Of a stretch of 64,000 nucleotides of DNA, positions 8,822 to 17,836 are shown in pieces. Numbering within the stretch: the first letter of the stretch is position 1; every line of letters begins with the position of its first letter. Position numbers and translations under genes: made by a program. Under the pieces are notes generated by a model. That model ran no database searches, was not told the origin of the DNA, and saw only the letters and a list, made by a program, of their open reading frames with translations. This DNA is from JAHCHG01 sp041394845 (GTDB lineage: Bacteria > Acidobacteriota > Blastocatellia > Pyrinomonadales > Pyrinomonadaceae), in the NCBI GenBank assembly GCA_041394845.1, contig JAWKHL010000001.1:1364001-1428000 (forward strand), written 5' to 3'.

Positions 8822-9043
8822 CTAATCTTTTTCCGAATCCTCCAACGCGTGGGTGATGACGTCATCCAGATATTCTTCCGACAATCCCTTGAAGTATTTT
8901 TGGTTGAGTGAAAGATTTTCATCGCTGTTTTCTTTTTTTTCGATGGTGATTCGAACCTTTTCCCCTTCCGCCAGTTTTAATGTTATCGGATACAGCGGTT
9001 TGAACACTCCGTCTTCGAATATTGCCTGAATTGTTTGATTCAT
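8822..9043 (-). CDS. DUF104 / UPF0165-type antitoxin-like protein
   Basis: 73 residues from the ATG at 9043, preceded by AGGGGAG about 7 nt upstream; a TTG two codons earlier is not needed. The N-terminal pattern (QAIFEDGVFKPLYPITLKLAEGEKVRITI) is typical of DUF104, a small beta-rich family often encoded beside PIN-domain toxins. No PIN or other toxin gene lies next to it: the neighbours are ribD and a GH125 gene. It may therefore be a solitary antitoxin or have another role. Its stop is 24 nt before the ribD TTG start, so the two could be cotranscribed. Confidence 0.7.
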   Translation of the reverse strand: MNQTIQAIFEDGVFKPLYPITLKLAEGEKVRITIEKKENSDENLSLNQKYFKGLSEEYLDDVITHALEDSEKD

Positions 9044-9172
9044 ATGCAAACTCCCCTACCTAAACTGATTTTAAATGCGGCACTTGTAACTTTATGGCAA
9101 AGCAAGTGGTTTTCGCAACAGCAAATCGTGGAACAGGCAAAAAAAGGATTTTGAACCGCTTCACATCCGAGG

Positions 9173-10600
9173 TTAAAGCTCTTTTTGCAGAAGATGTTTT
9201 TTCTCCCGAAAAAGGCCGAGGATCATTTCGCCGAAAATCGTATTGGCCCAGGCGAACCAGGAACGGGTGAAATCTTCGGGCCGGTCGGGATCGAAGGATT
9301 CGTGCATAAATCCGGTTCCGGCGTGGGTTCTTTTGAGCATCGAAAGGCATTTCAGGATCTCGGCATCATCGGTCGAGGTCATCGCCCGCATGATGATTCC
9401 CAGATGCCATATTTTCTCCAAACCGGTATGAGGACTGGAAATGCCCTCGGCCACCTTTCCCCGCAGAAAATAAGGATTATCTCCGCTCAAAAGCATTTTC
9501 CGCGTGTTGCGGTAAATTTTATCGTCGGCTCCCAAATAACCCAGATACGGGATCGAGACCAGATTCGGAACATTGGCGTCGTCCATCAGAAGCCTTCCGC
9601 CGAAACCGTCGATCTCGTAGGCGAAAACCCGCCCGTGCCCCGGCAGATCGAAAACCGCATATTGGCGGATCGCCCGGTCAACTTCCTCGGCCAAACCGAG
9701 ACATTCTCCGGCAAAATCCTTTATTTTCAGCCCGTCCCGAAAAATTTCCGCCAGATTCCTCAATTCCACAACGGCAAACATATTTGAGGGAATCAGAAAC
9801 GAAAGATTGGTCGAATCATCCGAAGGCCGAAAGGCCGAACGGATCAACCCGACCGGTTTGACGGGACGGCCGATGCCGTTAAACGGCGAAGAATCGATCA
9901 TGCTTTCGGTTCGCCGGATAAATCTGTAATGGCTTTTGTTCCCTTTAAGTTGTTCGGTTCGGAAAGTTTTTATGATGAGCCCCATTGCCGACTTCCACTC
10001 TTCGTCAAAAGCCGAAAGGTCCCCGGTCGCCTTCCAGTATTGGTGAGACAAACGGATCGCGTAGCAAAGCGAATCGACCTCCCATTTCCTCTCGAAAACG
10101 CCGGGTTTGTTCAGTGGGCGGTCGTCATCGTGCCCGACCGAATCGTCCCGGTTAAAAGCGTTGGCGTAAGGATCGATCAAAATGCTGTGCGCCTGCCGGT
10201 GGATCAACCCTTTGATCAGCAACTGCAAATCCTTATCGTCCTTGACCAAAGGCAAATAGGGCGTAACCTGAGCGGTCGAATCGCGAAGCCAGAGAGCCTC
10301 TATGTCTCCGGTAATGACAAAGGAATCCGGCTTTTTGTCGCGGGTTCCGATTTCGACCGTCGTGTCGAGGGTATTGGGAAAACAATTCTCGAACATCCAT
10401 CCGAGTTCCTCATCCCGGATTGCGGATTTAACCTCAGCAATTTTCGCCTCGACCGCCCGGCTGGTAAATTTTCGATCCTTGAGCGGCGGGCGTTTGCTGA
10501 TAAATTGTGGCTTTTGGGAAAAAACCGGCCCGCCTCCAAGCAATATTGTTCCCGCCAGGGCAAAACCGGTATTTTTAAGAAAAACTCGTCTTTTCATCAA
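9173..10600 (-). CDS. Glycoside hydrolase family 125 protein (exo-alpha-1,6-mannosidase-like)
   Basis: 475 residues. The N terminus MMKRRVFLKNTGFALAGTIL has a twin-arginine-like export signal (RRVFLK) with a hydrophobic core and possible cleavage after VFSQ. The body matches the GH125 (formerly DUF1237) pattern: GDIEALWLRDSTAQVTPYL, QAHSILIDPYANAFN, EVDSLCYAIRLSHQYW, and the late SFDPDRPEDFTRSWFAWANTIFGEMIL. Known members remove terminal alpha-1,6-linked mannose as inverting enzymes. Export suggests action on mannans or glycoproteins outside the cytoplasm. No other sugar-use genes are nearby. It sits 21 nt behind ftsY and may be cotranscribed with it. Confidence 0.85.
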   Translation of the reverse strand: MMKRRVFLKNTGFALAGTILLGGGPVFSQKPQFISKRPPLKDRKFTSRAVEAKIAEVKSAIRDEELGWMFENCFPNTLDTTVEIGTRDKKPDSFVITGDIEALWLRDSTAQVTPYLPLVKDDKDLQLLIKGLIHRQAHSILIDPYANAFNRDDSVGHDDDRPLNKPGVFERKWEVDSLCYAIRLSHQYWKATGDLSAFDEEWKSAMGLIIKTFRTEQLKGNKSHYRFIRRTESMIDSSPFNGIGRPVKPVGLIRSAFRPSDDSTNLSFLIPSNMFAVVELRNLAEIFRDGLKIKDFAGECLGLAEEVDRAIRQYAVFDLPGHGRVFAYEIDGFGGRLLMDDANVPNLVSIPYLGYLGADDKIYRNTRKMLLSGDNPYFLRGKVAEGISSPHTGLEKIWHLGIIMRAMTSTDDAEILKCLSMLKRTHAGTGFMHESFDPDRPEDFTRSWFAWANTIFGEMILGLFREKKHLLQKEL

Positions 10601-10621
10601 CTTTTTTTCGGCGTCATTGGA

Positions 10622-11659
10622 TTAATTGAACAAACCGTTGACGTAATCCTCGGGGTCGAAAACCATCAGATCATCGACCTTTTCCCCGATCCCGACGTAA
10701 CGGATCGGAAGGTTCAATTCCTTGGAAATCGCCACGGCGATCCCTCCTTTGGCCGTTCCGTCGAGTTTGGTCAGAACGATTCCCGTAACGTCCGCCACCT
10801 TCATGAACTGCCGCGCCTGTTCCAGACCGTTCTGCCCGGTTACCGCGTCGATCACCAGCAGAGTCTCATGCGGGGCATTTTCCACCTCGCGCCCGGCGAT
10901 CCGTTTCATTTTTTCCAGTTCGGCCATCAGGTTCGATTTGTTGTGAAGCCGACCGGCCGTATCAACGATCAGAACGTCGGCTCCACGAGCCTGAGCCGAT
11001 TTCAAAGCGTCGAACAAAACCGCCGCCGGATCGGTTCCCTGTTTTTGCTGAATGAGCGGCGCTCCGGCCCTTTCCGACCAGATCTCCAGTTGTTCCGAGG
11101 CGGCCGCCCGGAACGTGTCGGCGGCGCAGATCATGACCTGATTGCCCTCGTCCTTGATCCTTTGCGCCAGTTTGCCGATGGTCGTGGTTTTTCCGACCCC
11201 GTTGACCCCGACGACCATCAGAACGTAGGGCTTGATCGAAAGTGAAACCTCGGTTTCCGAAGCGACGCCCTTTTCACCGGAATGCTGAAGGATGCTGAGC
11301 AATTCCTTTTTCATCGCCGTTTTCAATGCCTCAAGATCATTGATCTCCTGACGCGAGACTCCGCGGCGAACCGTATCGAGAACCTGAAAGGTGGTGGAAA
11401 CGCCGATATCGGTGGAGATCAGCATTTCTTCGAGTTCCTCCAAAAAAGCCTCGTCGATCTTTTTCCGGTTTTCAAAGATCGTGTCGAGTTTGTTGTTGAT
11501 CGAATCCCGCGTTTTGGAGATCGCCTTGTTGAATCTGACCCCGAACTCGCGCTCAACCGCTTCTTCCTGCGCCTTGAGTTCCTCCAGGCTTTTATCCAAC
11601 CCGAGCGTGGAGGTCGAAAATTTATCCTTGTCTTTCTTTCTTCGCCAAAAAAATGCCAT
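10622..11659 (-). CDS. ftsY: Signal recognition particle receptor
   Basis: 345 residues. A short basic N-terminal stretch (FFWRRKKDKDKF) replaces the long acidic A domain of E. coli FtsY. The N-domain helices follow (to about 130), then the G domain with GVNGVGKTTTIGKLA, the DTAGR motif, TKLDGTAKGG and the closing GEKVDDLMVFDPEDYVNGLF. It binds GTP and docks SRP-ribosome complexes at the inner membrane. The ATG at 11659 follows a run of seven T residues and a stem whose 3' arm contains the only AGG available as ribosome site. The upstream gene is the zinc-binding membrane protein on the same strand. Confidence 0.96.
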   Translation of the reverse strand: MAFFWRRKKDKDKFSTSTLGLDKSLEELKAQEEAVEREFGVRFNKAISKTRDSINNKLDTIFENRKKIDEAFLEELEEMLISTDIGVSTTFQVLDTVRRGVSRQEINDLEALKTAMKKELLSILQHSGEKGVASETEVSLSIKPYVLMVVGVNGVGKTTTIGKLAQRIKDEGNQVMICAADTFRAAASEQLEIWSERAGAPLIQQKQGTDPAAVLFDALKSAQARGADVLIVDTAGRLHNKSNLMAELEKMKRIAGREVENAPHETLLVIDAVTGQNGLEQARQFMKVADVTGIVLTKLDGTAKGGIAVAISKELNLPIRYVGIGEKVDDLMVFDPEDYVNGLFN

Positions 11660-11710
11660 AAAAAAACCTACTTGTTTATTAAATCGAAATTGAAATTATA
11701 AACGAGTAGG
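11660..11710 (-). promoter_or_regulatory. Hairpin plus U-tract abutting the ftsY start codon
   Basis: Inverted repeat 11667-11679 / 11698-11710 (13 bp, one G-T pair) with an 18-nt loop. On the minus strand it is followed by TTTTTTT and then immediately the ftsY ATG. It looks like an intrinsic terminator, and the AGG that would serve as ribosome site lies in its 3' arm. It could end the upstream transcript, attenuate ftsY, or mask its start; which of these applies cannot be told from sequence. Confidence 0.55.
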
Positions 11711-11832
11711 TCTTTATTGTCAGTAATGGCCTGAGAATTTTTACTGACTTAAAAATTGAAAGGGCCTTTATCAACTCTTTTGTTTGTTTTTTTGAGTTTT
11801 TTATCAGGCTCCTTTAGAAAACCGCCCGGAAA

Positions 11833-13551
11833 CTATTTCCATGCGGCGGAAAAATTGAATTTCTCCGAATTCCGATAAAGGGCAAAACCGAGGATCACGG
11901 AGAAAACAATCGAAAGATAGAAAGTTGAAAAACTTCCCAGAGCGATTGCCGGAAGATTTCCGATAAAAGGAAGATAAAAAGGAAATAAGACGATGTTCAA
12001 AACCATCGTGCTAACTCCCCAGAAAATCAATATGAGGAAGCTCATTAAAAGGATCTTGAAATAATCTCCGCCGAGGCGTTTGATGGTATCGAACCCGTAA
12101 CTGGGGTTGATCGTGGCCAAAAACGAACGGGAATAACCCGCCACCAGACAGGCCGCCGGAAGATAAAAGAATCCCCATAAAAGAGTTATTATGGCCCCGA
12201 GAAGGAAGAGCGGCGCCATTTTGATCATGCCGGTCACCATTTTTCCGAAGGGGGACGAATTCATATCCGGCTCTTTTCCGACGACCGATTCAAGTTGCCC
12301 CTTCCGATGATCCTGGATCATTTTCTGAAGCCTTTGGACGTTCTGCTCCTCATCGTCGGTAAAAGTGTCCCGGTCGCCGAAAAACTCCTCGTCGGGATTC
12401 CCTTCTTCGTCAAACATCGGATCTGGCTTTTTGGAATCGGCCGGGGGTGCCGCCCGCCTTCCGGCGATGGTTTCCCTTTGGTTTTGAATAAATTCCGCAT
12501 TGGCCGTGTTTTGTTCCTGAACGGCCGCCGAAAATGTTCTGGCCACATACCAGAACGAACCAATCACCAATGCCAGAAACAATCCGAAGCAAACCAGATA
12601 AACCCCGATGCACAAAAAGAACGGGTGAATGACATCGTTCCAGAGTTCGAAATCATCGAAACTGGGCATGAAATTCCGGTCTGTTCTCCCTTGAGAAAAA
12701 TTCTCCACCGTATTGGCCAAAACGCCGAAAGTCAGCATATTGGCCATCATAAAGCAGAATATCGCCCCGAAGAGCATGAAGATCCCGCCGAATCCGGTGG
12801 CGGATTGTCCGATGGTAAACAGGGCGAACATAATGCCGCCCGCGATCAGGCTGGTTTTAAAGCGTAACGGATAAGCCAGCGCCTTGCCGAAATCGTCGAA
12901 ACCGAAACCCCGGTCCATTTCGCTCCGGTAATGAGTTATTCGTTCCTCTTCGGCCTGAAGCCCGGCTATTTCCCGGCACAGTCCCCCGCAAAGCGGACAG
13001 GTCCTGACCGTTCCGCCGTAGGATTTCGGACAGGCCGAGCAAAACAAACTGGCGCAAACATCACAGACAAAGGCGGGTTCCGATTCGGGATGAAGATGAC
13101 AGGCGTTGGGATTGACGATCTGACTGGGGTTTTCCTCAATCCGGAGTTCGGTTTCAGTTTCCTCACCTTGAGAATTCTCGAACGGTGTTTGTTCCGATTC
13201 CGGAGGTGCAGGGTAATCCTGGGAAAAATGGTCGAATTGCGTTTGATTTAAGCTTAAGGAAGAGGTGGAAAAGGTTGATTCACTTACCGGATTCGAATCC
13301 GTAGCCTCCGGTTCGACTTCCGGTTGGGAAACATTGGCGGAAATGTTTGGCGGAATGATATTTTGATCCTTGTTGTTGAAAAACGTAACCAACTTGGGAA
13401 CCTTTCCGGCCTCCAACCAGCGAAGATTTCCGCGCCTGACCTTATCCTCCCGAATCACGGCGCCTTCATAGATCCATTGAACCAATTCATCAATATTTGT
13501 TTGGTAGATCTGGCCGTTTACCTCGACCTGCCAAACTTCCGCTTCATTCAT
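11833..13551 (-). CDS. GYF_2-like, B-box-like zinc-binding multi-pass membrane protein
   Basis: 572 residues, no recognised enzyme activity. Residues 1-60 (WQVEVNGQIYQTNIDELVQWIYEGAVIREDKVRRGNLRWLEAGKVPKLV) resemble a GYF_2-like domain. An acidic, Ser/Pro-rich linker follows. A Cys/His cluster lies near 150-192 (CHLHPESEPAFVCDVC...FCSAC...CPLCGGLC), like a B-box or double zinc ribbon. The second half contains about six hydrophobic segments, with a charged loop rich in Asp and Glu between two of them. It is encoded 39 nt behind the HD-GYP gene, at the end of the signalling block, and is presumably part of it. The membrane half resembles the Yip1/DUF4013 type, but this is weak. Confidence 0.55.
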   Translation of the reverse strand: MNEAEVWQVEVNGQIYQTNIDELVQWIYEGAVIREDKVRRGNLRWLEAGKVPKLVTFFNNKDQNIIPPNISANVSQPEVEPEATDSNPVSESTFSTSSLSLNQTQFDHFSQDYPAPPESEQTPFENSQGEETETELRIEENPSQIVNPNACHLHPESEPAFVCDVCASLFCSACPKSYGGTVRTCPLCGGLCREIAGLQAEEERITHYRSEMDRGFGFDDFGKALAYPLRFKTSLIAGGIMFALFTIGQSATGFGGIFMLFGAIFCFMMANMLTFGVLANTVENFSQGRTDRNFMPSFDDFELWNDVIHPFFLCIGVYLVCFGLFLALVIGSFWYVARTFSAAVQEQNTANAEFIQNQRETIAGRRAAPPADSKKPDPMFDEEGNPDEEFFGDRDTFTDDEEQNVQRLQKMIQDHRKGQLESVVGKEPDMNSSPFGKMVTGMIKMAPLFLLGAIITLLWGFFYLPAACLVAGYSRSFLATINPSYGFDTIKRLGGDYFKILLMSFLILIFWGVSTMVLNIVLFPFYLPFIGNLPAIALGSFSTFYLSIVFSVILGFALYRNSEKFNFSAAWK

Positions 13552-13590
13552 TTTTTCTCCTGCCTTTTTATTTTTTTGGGAGGTTTGGTT

Positions 13591-15417
13591 TTACGCCACC
13601 TTTCGAGACCGGATCGGAGTTACCTGGGCCGGGCTTTCCGGCTCGGTCTCATTTTTGGTGTGATTTCGAAGTTTTACAACCCCGATCCCGATCTGCCCGT
13701 CGGCACAGGCCTCAACCAGCGCCTGAACCACTTTCCCGTCGTAGCGGGTTCCGACAAAACTCCCGATCCTCTCAAGGGCGGCTTTTAATTCCATCCCTTT
13801 CGAATAAGGCCGGTCGATTGTCATGGCGTCAAAGGTATCGGCAACCGAAACTATTTTCGCCTGCAACGGAATTTGATCGCCTTTTAACCCCTGCGGATAC
13901 CCCTGACCGTTGACCATCTCATGGTGCATGTACATTCCGGGCAAAAATTCCTTCATCGCCGGGATGTTCTTCATGATCTTGTACCCCTGCTGCGGGTGGG
14001 TCTTCATGATCTCGTATTCCTCGTCGGTCAGGGCGGCCGGTTTTTTCAGGATCGCGTCATCGATGCCGATCTTTCCGACATCGTGAAGCAATGCGCTGAT
14101 GCTGAGGGTTTCAAGCTCCTCTTCGCCCATCCCCATTCGCTGGCCGATGGCGACGGAAATCCGCCGGACCCTTTCGGAATGGCCCCTGGTGTAGCGGTCC
14201 TTTCCGTCGATGGCGGCCGCCAGGGCTTTAACCGTTCCGACGAACAGATCCTTGTTTTCCTGAGCGGCCTTGGCCAGTTTGGCGATGTGCTCTTCGAGCT
14301 TATCGCTCATCAGGTTAAAGGATTCACCCAGAGTTCCGATCTCCGTGATGTTGCTGGCGTCAACTCTGGTGGACAGATCGCCCTCCGCGATGGTTTGCGC
14401 AGCGCCGACCAATTTCAACAACGGGCGGGTCAATTGGCGGGCAAAAAAGGTGCCGATCAAGAGTGCCAAAAGCGCAAAGGCCAGACTGATCAGCCAGGTC
14501 TGACGGCGCATTTCACCCACCGAAGCCAAAGCCTTGGCCTCGTCCTGCATGACGATCACACCAAAGTTTACATCGGGGCTGAAACTGGCGGTCGAATATG
14601 CCCCGATCATGGCGTGTTCCTCGCCGTCGACCTCGGCGGTAAACGGAACCAGAGCCGATTGAATTTGTCGGTTGGTGGCCTTCCATTCCTGCACGATCCG
14701 CAAATTCGAATAGGATTTCTGCCCGGCAATGACATTCGGATCGGGATGAAAAACGGCGTTCCCGTTTTTATCGACAACAAAGACTATCGGCAAACCCGAA
14801 GACCAGAGTTGGGCCTCGGTCATCGGCTGGGTTTCAGCCATGATCCGTGCGATTTCCCTGACCGAAACGATGGCCATGACCGCAGCCGAGATTTGATTGT
14901 CGATCACGACCGGGGAGGCGATGGTGAACACGACCTCCCCGCTTGAATTGATTTTCTGCGGTTGGCCGAACACGAATTTATGGGTGTTAATTTCGGCCAG
15001 ATTCGAGGTCGCAAGATCCTCGATCTCGGATTTGCGGATTGTTTCCGGCCGGAAAACCGCCAAAGACTCCCCTTGCGTGGGTTTGACGAACAGTGCCACC
15101 AGATTGGGGTTTTCCTTGAGGGTTTGGCTGAATTTCTCCTCGGTGTTCGGAGTCGAAAGGATGGAAATGTCGTTGTTGAGTTCGATCGCCCGGGCATAAC
15201 TTCCGACCAGATCGCGATACCTTTGGGCGAAGATCTCAAGTTGGTTGGCCTTTTCCTGAACGAGTTGGGTTTGGTAACGGTTTTCCACCGCGCGAAGTTC
15301 CTTTCCGCTTTTGTCCGACAAGAACCAGCCCGTCAGGACGAGCGGCACCAACCCCACCAAAAGCAGGGTTACAATGACAAAATAAATCAGTTTTATTTTT
15401 CTAATTGAAAAAGGCAT
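13591..15417 (-). CDS. Membrane sensor with Cache, HAMP and HD-GYP domains (c-di-GMP phosphodiesterase)
   Basis: 608 residues from the ATG at 15417, which puts a transmembrane helix at about 10-32; a TTG at 15501 would add 28 residues without a signal. The extracytoplasmic region (33-305) resembles a double Cache sensor (VVDKNGNAVFHPDPNVIAGQ). A second transmembrane helix near 310-335 leads into a HAMP domain and then HD-GYP, with SALLHDVGKIGID and HHEMVNGQGYP, both halves of the signature intact. Family knowledge: hydrolyses cyclic di-GMP to GMP or pGpG. Its neighbours are an FHA-GAF-PP2C phosphatase and a zinc-binding membrane protein on the same strand, suggesting coordinated signalling. 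Confidence 0.9.
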   Translation of the reverse strand: MPFSIRKIKLIYFVIVTLLLVGLVPLVLTGWFLSDKSGKELRAVENRYQTQLVQEKANQLEIFAQRYRDLVGSYARAIELNNDISILSTPNTEEKFSQTLKENPNLVALFVKPTQGESLAVFRPETIRKSEIEDLATSNLAEINTHKFVFGQPQKINSSGEVVFTIASPVVIDNQISAAVMAIVSVREIARIMAETQPMTEAQLWSSGLPIVFVVDKNGNAVFHPDPNVIAGQKSYSNLRIVQEWKATNRQIQSALVPFTAEVDGEEHAMIGAYSTASFSPDVNFGVIVMQDEAKALASVGEMRRQTWLISLAFALLALLIGTFFARQLTRPLLKLVGAAQTIAEGDLSTRVDASNITEIGTLGESFNLMSDKLEEHIAKLAKAAQENKDLFVGTVKALAAAIDGKDRYTRGHSERVRRISVAIGQRMGMGEEELETLSISALLHDVGKIGIDDAILKKPAALTDEEYEIMKTHPQQGYKIMKNIPAMKEFLPGMYMHHEMVNGQGYPQGLKGDQIPLQAKIVSVADTFDAMTIDRPYSKGMELKAALERIGSFVGTRYDGKVVQALVEACADGQIGIGVVKLRNHTKNETEPESPAQVTPIRSRKVA

Positions 15418-15516
15418 CTTGTTTGAATCGGAAGGCGAAAGGACTTTCGCTCCTTTCGATTTTAATTCAAACAAGCCTTTTTGGTCAACAACTTTTAACA
15501 ATTGCCAACGGTCTTG

Positions 15517-17172
15517 TCAAACTTTTTTAACAATCACCAGAGTAATGTCGTCATTGGCGGGCGCCGTTTGGGTAAAGGCGGAAAGGGCCGATTCGACCTT
15601 GTCCCGAAGGCCGGAAGCCGAAGCGGCGATGTTCTTGCTGATGACCTGAACGAGTCGGTCGATTCCAAATTCCTCTTCGGCGGGATTATTGGCCTCGGTA
15701 ACACCATCCGAGTAAATAACCAGGGACTCGCCGGAATTAAGCTGAGTTTCTCCGACCTCAAATTGGGCCTGAGGAAGGATGCCGAGGGGAAAACCGCCGG
15801 ATTCAAGTTGCTCGACCGTTCCGTCGGCGTGCCCGATCAAAGGCGGGTTGTGGCCGGCGTTGATGTACTTGACGGCTCCGGTGGCCGGATCGAGTTCGGC
15901 GATAAATAAAGTGATAAACCGGTTGCTCGGCGTATTTTCAGCCAGATATTTGTTGATCGCCTCAACCGTTTTTTGAAGCGTCGTGTTGGCAACAACCTGA
16001 GCGTGGATCGAGGCGTGAAGACTCGACATCAAAAGGGCCGCGGCCGTTCCCTTGCCCGAAACATCCCCCAGAGCAATGATCATCCGTCCCTCTTGCTGGG
16101 GGATAAAATCGTAATAATCTCCGCCGATCTCGTAGCAGGAAAAAGAAATGCCCTGAAATTCGTAACCATCCATCACCGGCGGGGCGGCGGGCTGAAAACG
16201 CTGTTGGATCTCGGTTGCCAGTTCGAGTTCCCTTTCCATCCGCTCACGCTCCATCCGTTCCTCGGTAAGGCGGGCGTTCTCGACCCGGATCGAGGCCACC
16301 GATGCGAGAGTGGTCAAAATGTTCAGATGCTCCTCGGTAAAGGTCGTCTGGGTCGTCGGAGAGTCGGCGTAAACTATTCCGAAAACCTCGTTTTCGTTGA
16401 CGCTCAGGGGTACCGCCAGAACCGACCTGATCCCCAGAAGGGCCATCGTCTGACTGGCGTACCGGGGATCGTGCTGGGCGTCCGAGGTCAAAACGGACTT
16501 TCCGTTTTTCATCACCTCATCCATTACGGTGCGGGAAATCCTGACCTCATCAAGCTGTTCGTTCTTATCCCTTTCTCTGGCGACGGCGATCTGCATTCCG
16601 TCTTCGGCCGAATCATCCCGAAGCATGATCACGCATCTTTGAGCGGGAACGGCCTCGAAAACAAGGCTTGCCACCTGACTCAGGGTGTCCTTTAATCCGC
16701 TGGCCGACAAAAGCGCCACTCCCACTTTGCTGATCAGGGCCAGCAATTCGTTGCGGGTCGAAACCTGCGATTCGAGGATCTCGGCGGTCGGGTTTTTCCG
16801 ATGGGCAAAGGCGATGGTCATAGAGGGATCAAGAGCCTCCGTGTTATCGGCGATCAGGGTGGCGTTCCGATTTTGATTGAGTCTCTCATCCTCAAAAATT
16901 ATCGTCGTTTCGCCGATCTGTATTTCCCCGCCCGAAGTCAAGGGGATCGGCATCGAAACCACCGAACCGTTGTACCGGGTTCCGTTGGCCGACCCGAGGT
17001 CCTGCAACCACCAGGCATCCCCCTCTTGCCGGACTTCGGCGTGGAGTCGCGAGGCAAACGCGTCGGGAATACAAACGTCGCTTCGGGCCGAACGACCGAT
17101 GGTTGTCCGGAGTCTGTTCAAGGCGACCTTTTCCGTGGGATGTTCGGAATTTTTTATTATTAATTGGGGCAT
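15517..17172 (-). CDS. FHA-GAF-PP2C (SpoIIE/RsbU-type) serine phosphatase
   Basis: 551 residues, cytoplasmic. Residues 1-95 form an FHA domain (TTIGRSARSDVCIPD, SRLHAEV, DLGSANGTRYNG), which binds phosphothreonine. About 140-300 form a GAF domain (SGLKDTLSQVASLVFEAVPAQRCVIML). A short coiled coil (EERMERERMERELELATEIQQRFQP) links to the PP2C SpoIIE domain at about 330-551 (CYEIGGDYYDF, ALGDVSGKGTAAALLMS, NAGHNPPLI, YSDGVTEANN). RsbU relatives dephosphorylate anti-sigma antagonists. The kinase gene two genes upstream could supply phosphothreonine ligands for the FHA domain (inference). The ATG at 17172 gives a complete FHA domain. Confidence 0.92.
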   Translation of the reverse strand: MPQLIIKNSEHPTEKVALNRLRTTIGRSARSDVCIPDAFASRLHAEVRQEGDAWWLQDLGSANGTRYNGSVVSMPIPLTSGGEIQIGETTIIFEDERLNQNRNATLIADNTEALDPSMTIAFAHRKNPTAEILESQVSTRNELLALISKVGVALLSASGLKDTLSQVASLVFEAVPAQRCVIMLRDDSAEDGMQIAVARERDKNEQLDEVRISRTVMDEVMKNGKSVLTSDAQHDPRYASQTMALLGIRSVLAVPLSVNENEVFGIVYADSPTTQTTFTEEHLNILTTLASVASIRVENARLTEERMERERMERELELATEIQQRFQPAAPPVMDGYEFQGISFSCYEIGGDYYDFIPQQEGRMIIALGDVSGKGTAAALLMSSLHASIHAQVVANTTLQKTVEAINKYLAENTPSNRFITLFIAELDPATGAVKYINAGHNPPLIGHADGTVEQLESGGFPLGILPQAQFEVGETQLNSGESLVIYSDGVTEANNPAEEEFGIDRLVQVISKNIAASASGLRDKVESALSAFTQTAPANDDITLVIVKKV

Positions 17173-17206
17173 AAAATTTCAAATCAAACGGAAATCGATA
17201 AAATCA

Positions 17207-17797
17207 TCAAGTTTTTTTGGTTAATTTCTTCTGAGCTTTTTTCCCTTTCAATTTGTTATTGGTTGATTCCCCGGGTTTAACAAATTTCTTTTCGACCCGC
17301 CGACGTCCGTAAACGACCACCGTGCCGGCGAGGTAATCGTGTAGAGCGCGGGCGTTTCGGTTAAAGACCGAAAAAACAAACCCCAATCCCAAAGTCAAGG
17401 CCGTTAGGGGATAACCGATAAGATGCCGCAGAAGCAGGCTTCCGAGCGTCGGATTGGTGCCGTCCATCTTGACAACCCTCAAGCCGGTCAGCATTTTTCC
17501 GATGCTTTGCCCGGTAAACAGCGGGAAAATGACGAAATTGGTCAACCCAAGCAAAACCGTGATCAGCCAACCGGTGTTGTTGATCTCGCTGTTGAGAAGT
17601 TTGGCCCCGTCCTCACCGGAAAATCTGGCCAGCAAAATGCTTATGACCGGAACTGAAATCAGAAGGATATAATCGATCAGAAGCGCCCCGCACCTCAACA
17701 TAAAAGGGGATTTCAGACGATCCACGTCAAAATCCCGGACAATTTTTTGGGTTTTTATTCTTTTGGCCGGAACGGCTCTTTCTACTCTTGCACTCAT
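17207..17797 (-). CDS. RDD-family membrane protein
   Basis: 196 residues. The RDD pattern begins near residue 32 (FMLRCGALLIDYILLISVPVISILL), with four hydrophobic segments and the second conserved part (GQSIGKMLTGLRVVKMDG). The tail is very lysine-rich (KLKGKKAQKKLTKKT). The RDD fold is common, often of unknown role, and some members move ions. It lies between the kinase and phosphatase genes, with gaps of 34-39 nt on both sides, so it is probably cotranscribed and could be a kinase substrate or membrane anchor for the signalling block (inference). Confidence 0.85.
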   Translation of the reverse strand: MSARVERAVPAKRIKTQKIVRDFDVDRLKSPFMLRCGALLIDYILLISVPVISILLARFSGEDGAKLLNSEINNTGWLITVLLGLTNFVIFPLFTGQSIGKMLTGLRVVKMDGTNPTLGSLLLRHLIGYPLTALTLGLGFVFSVFNRNARALHDYLAGTVVVYGRRRVEKKFVKPGESTNNKLKGKKAQKKLTKKT

Positions 17798-17836
17798 AAA
17801 AAAATCAGGGGATGCGGCGATCTATTCAGAAAAAAT

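Noticed and set aside
9929..11245. Open frame of 438 codons on the plus strand over the GH125 and ftsY genes
   Set aside because: It spans the junction of two well-supported minus-strand genes and has no recognisable domain.
13921..14946. Open frame of 341 codons on the plus strand
   Set aside because: Antisense shadow of the Cache-HAMP-HD-GYP gene.
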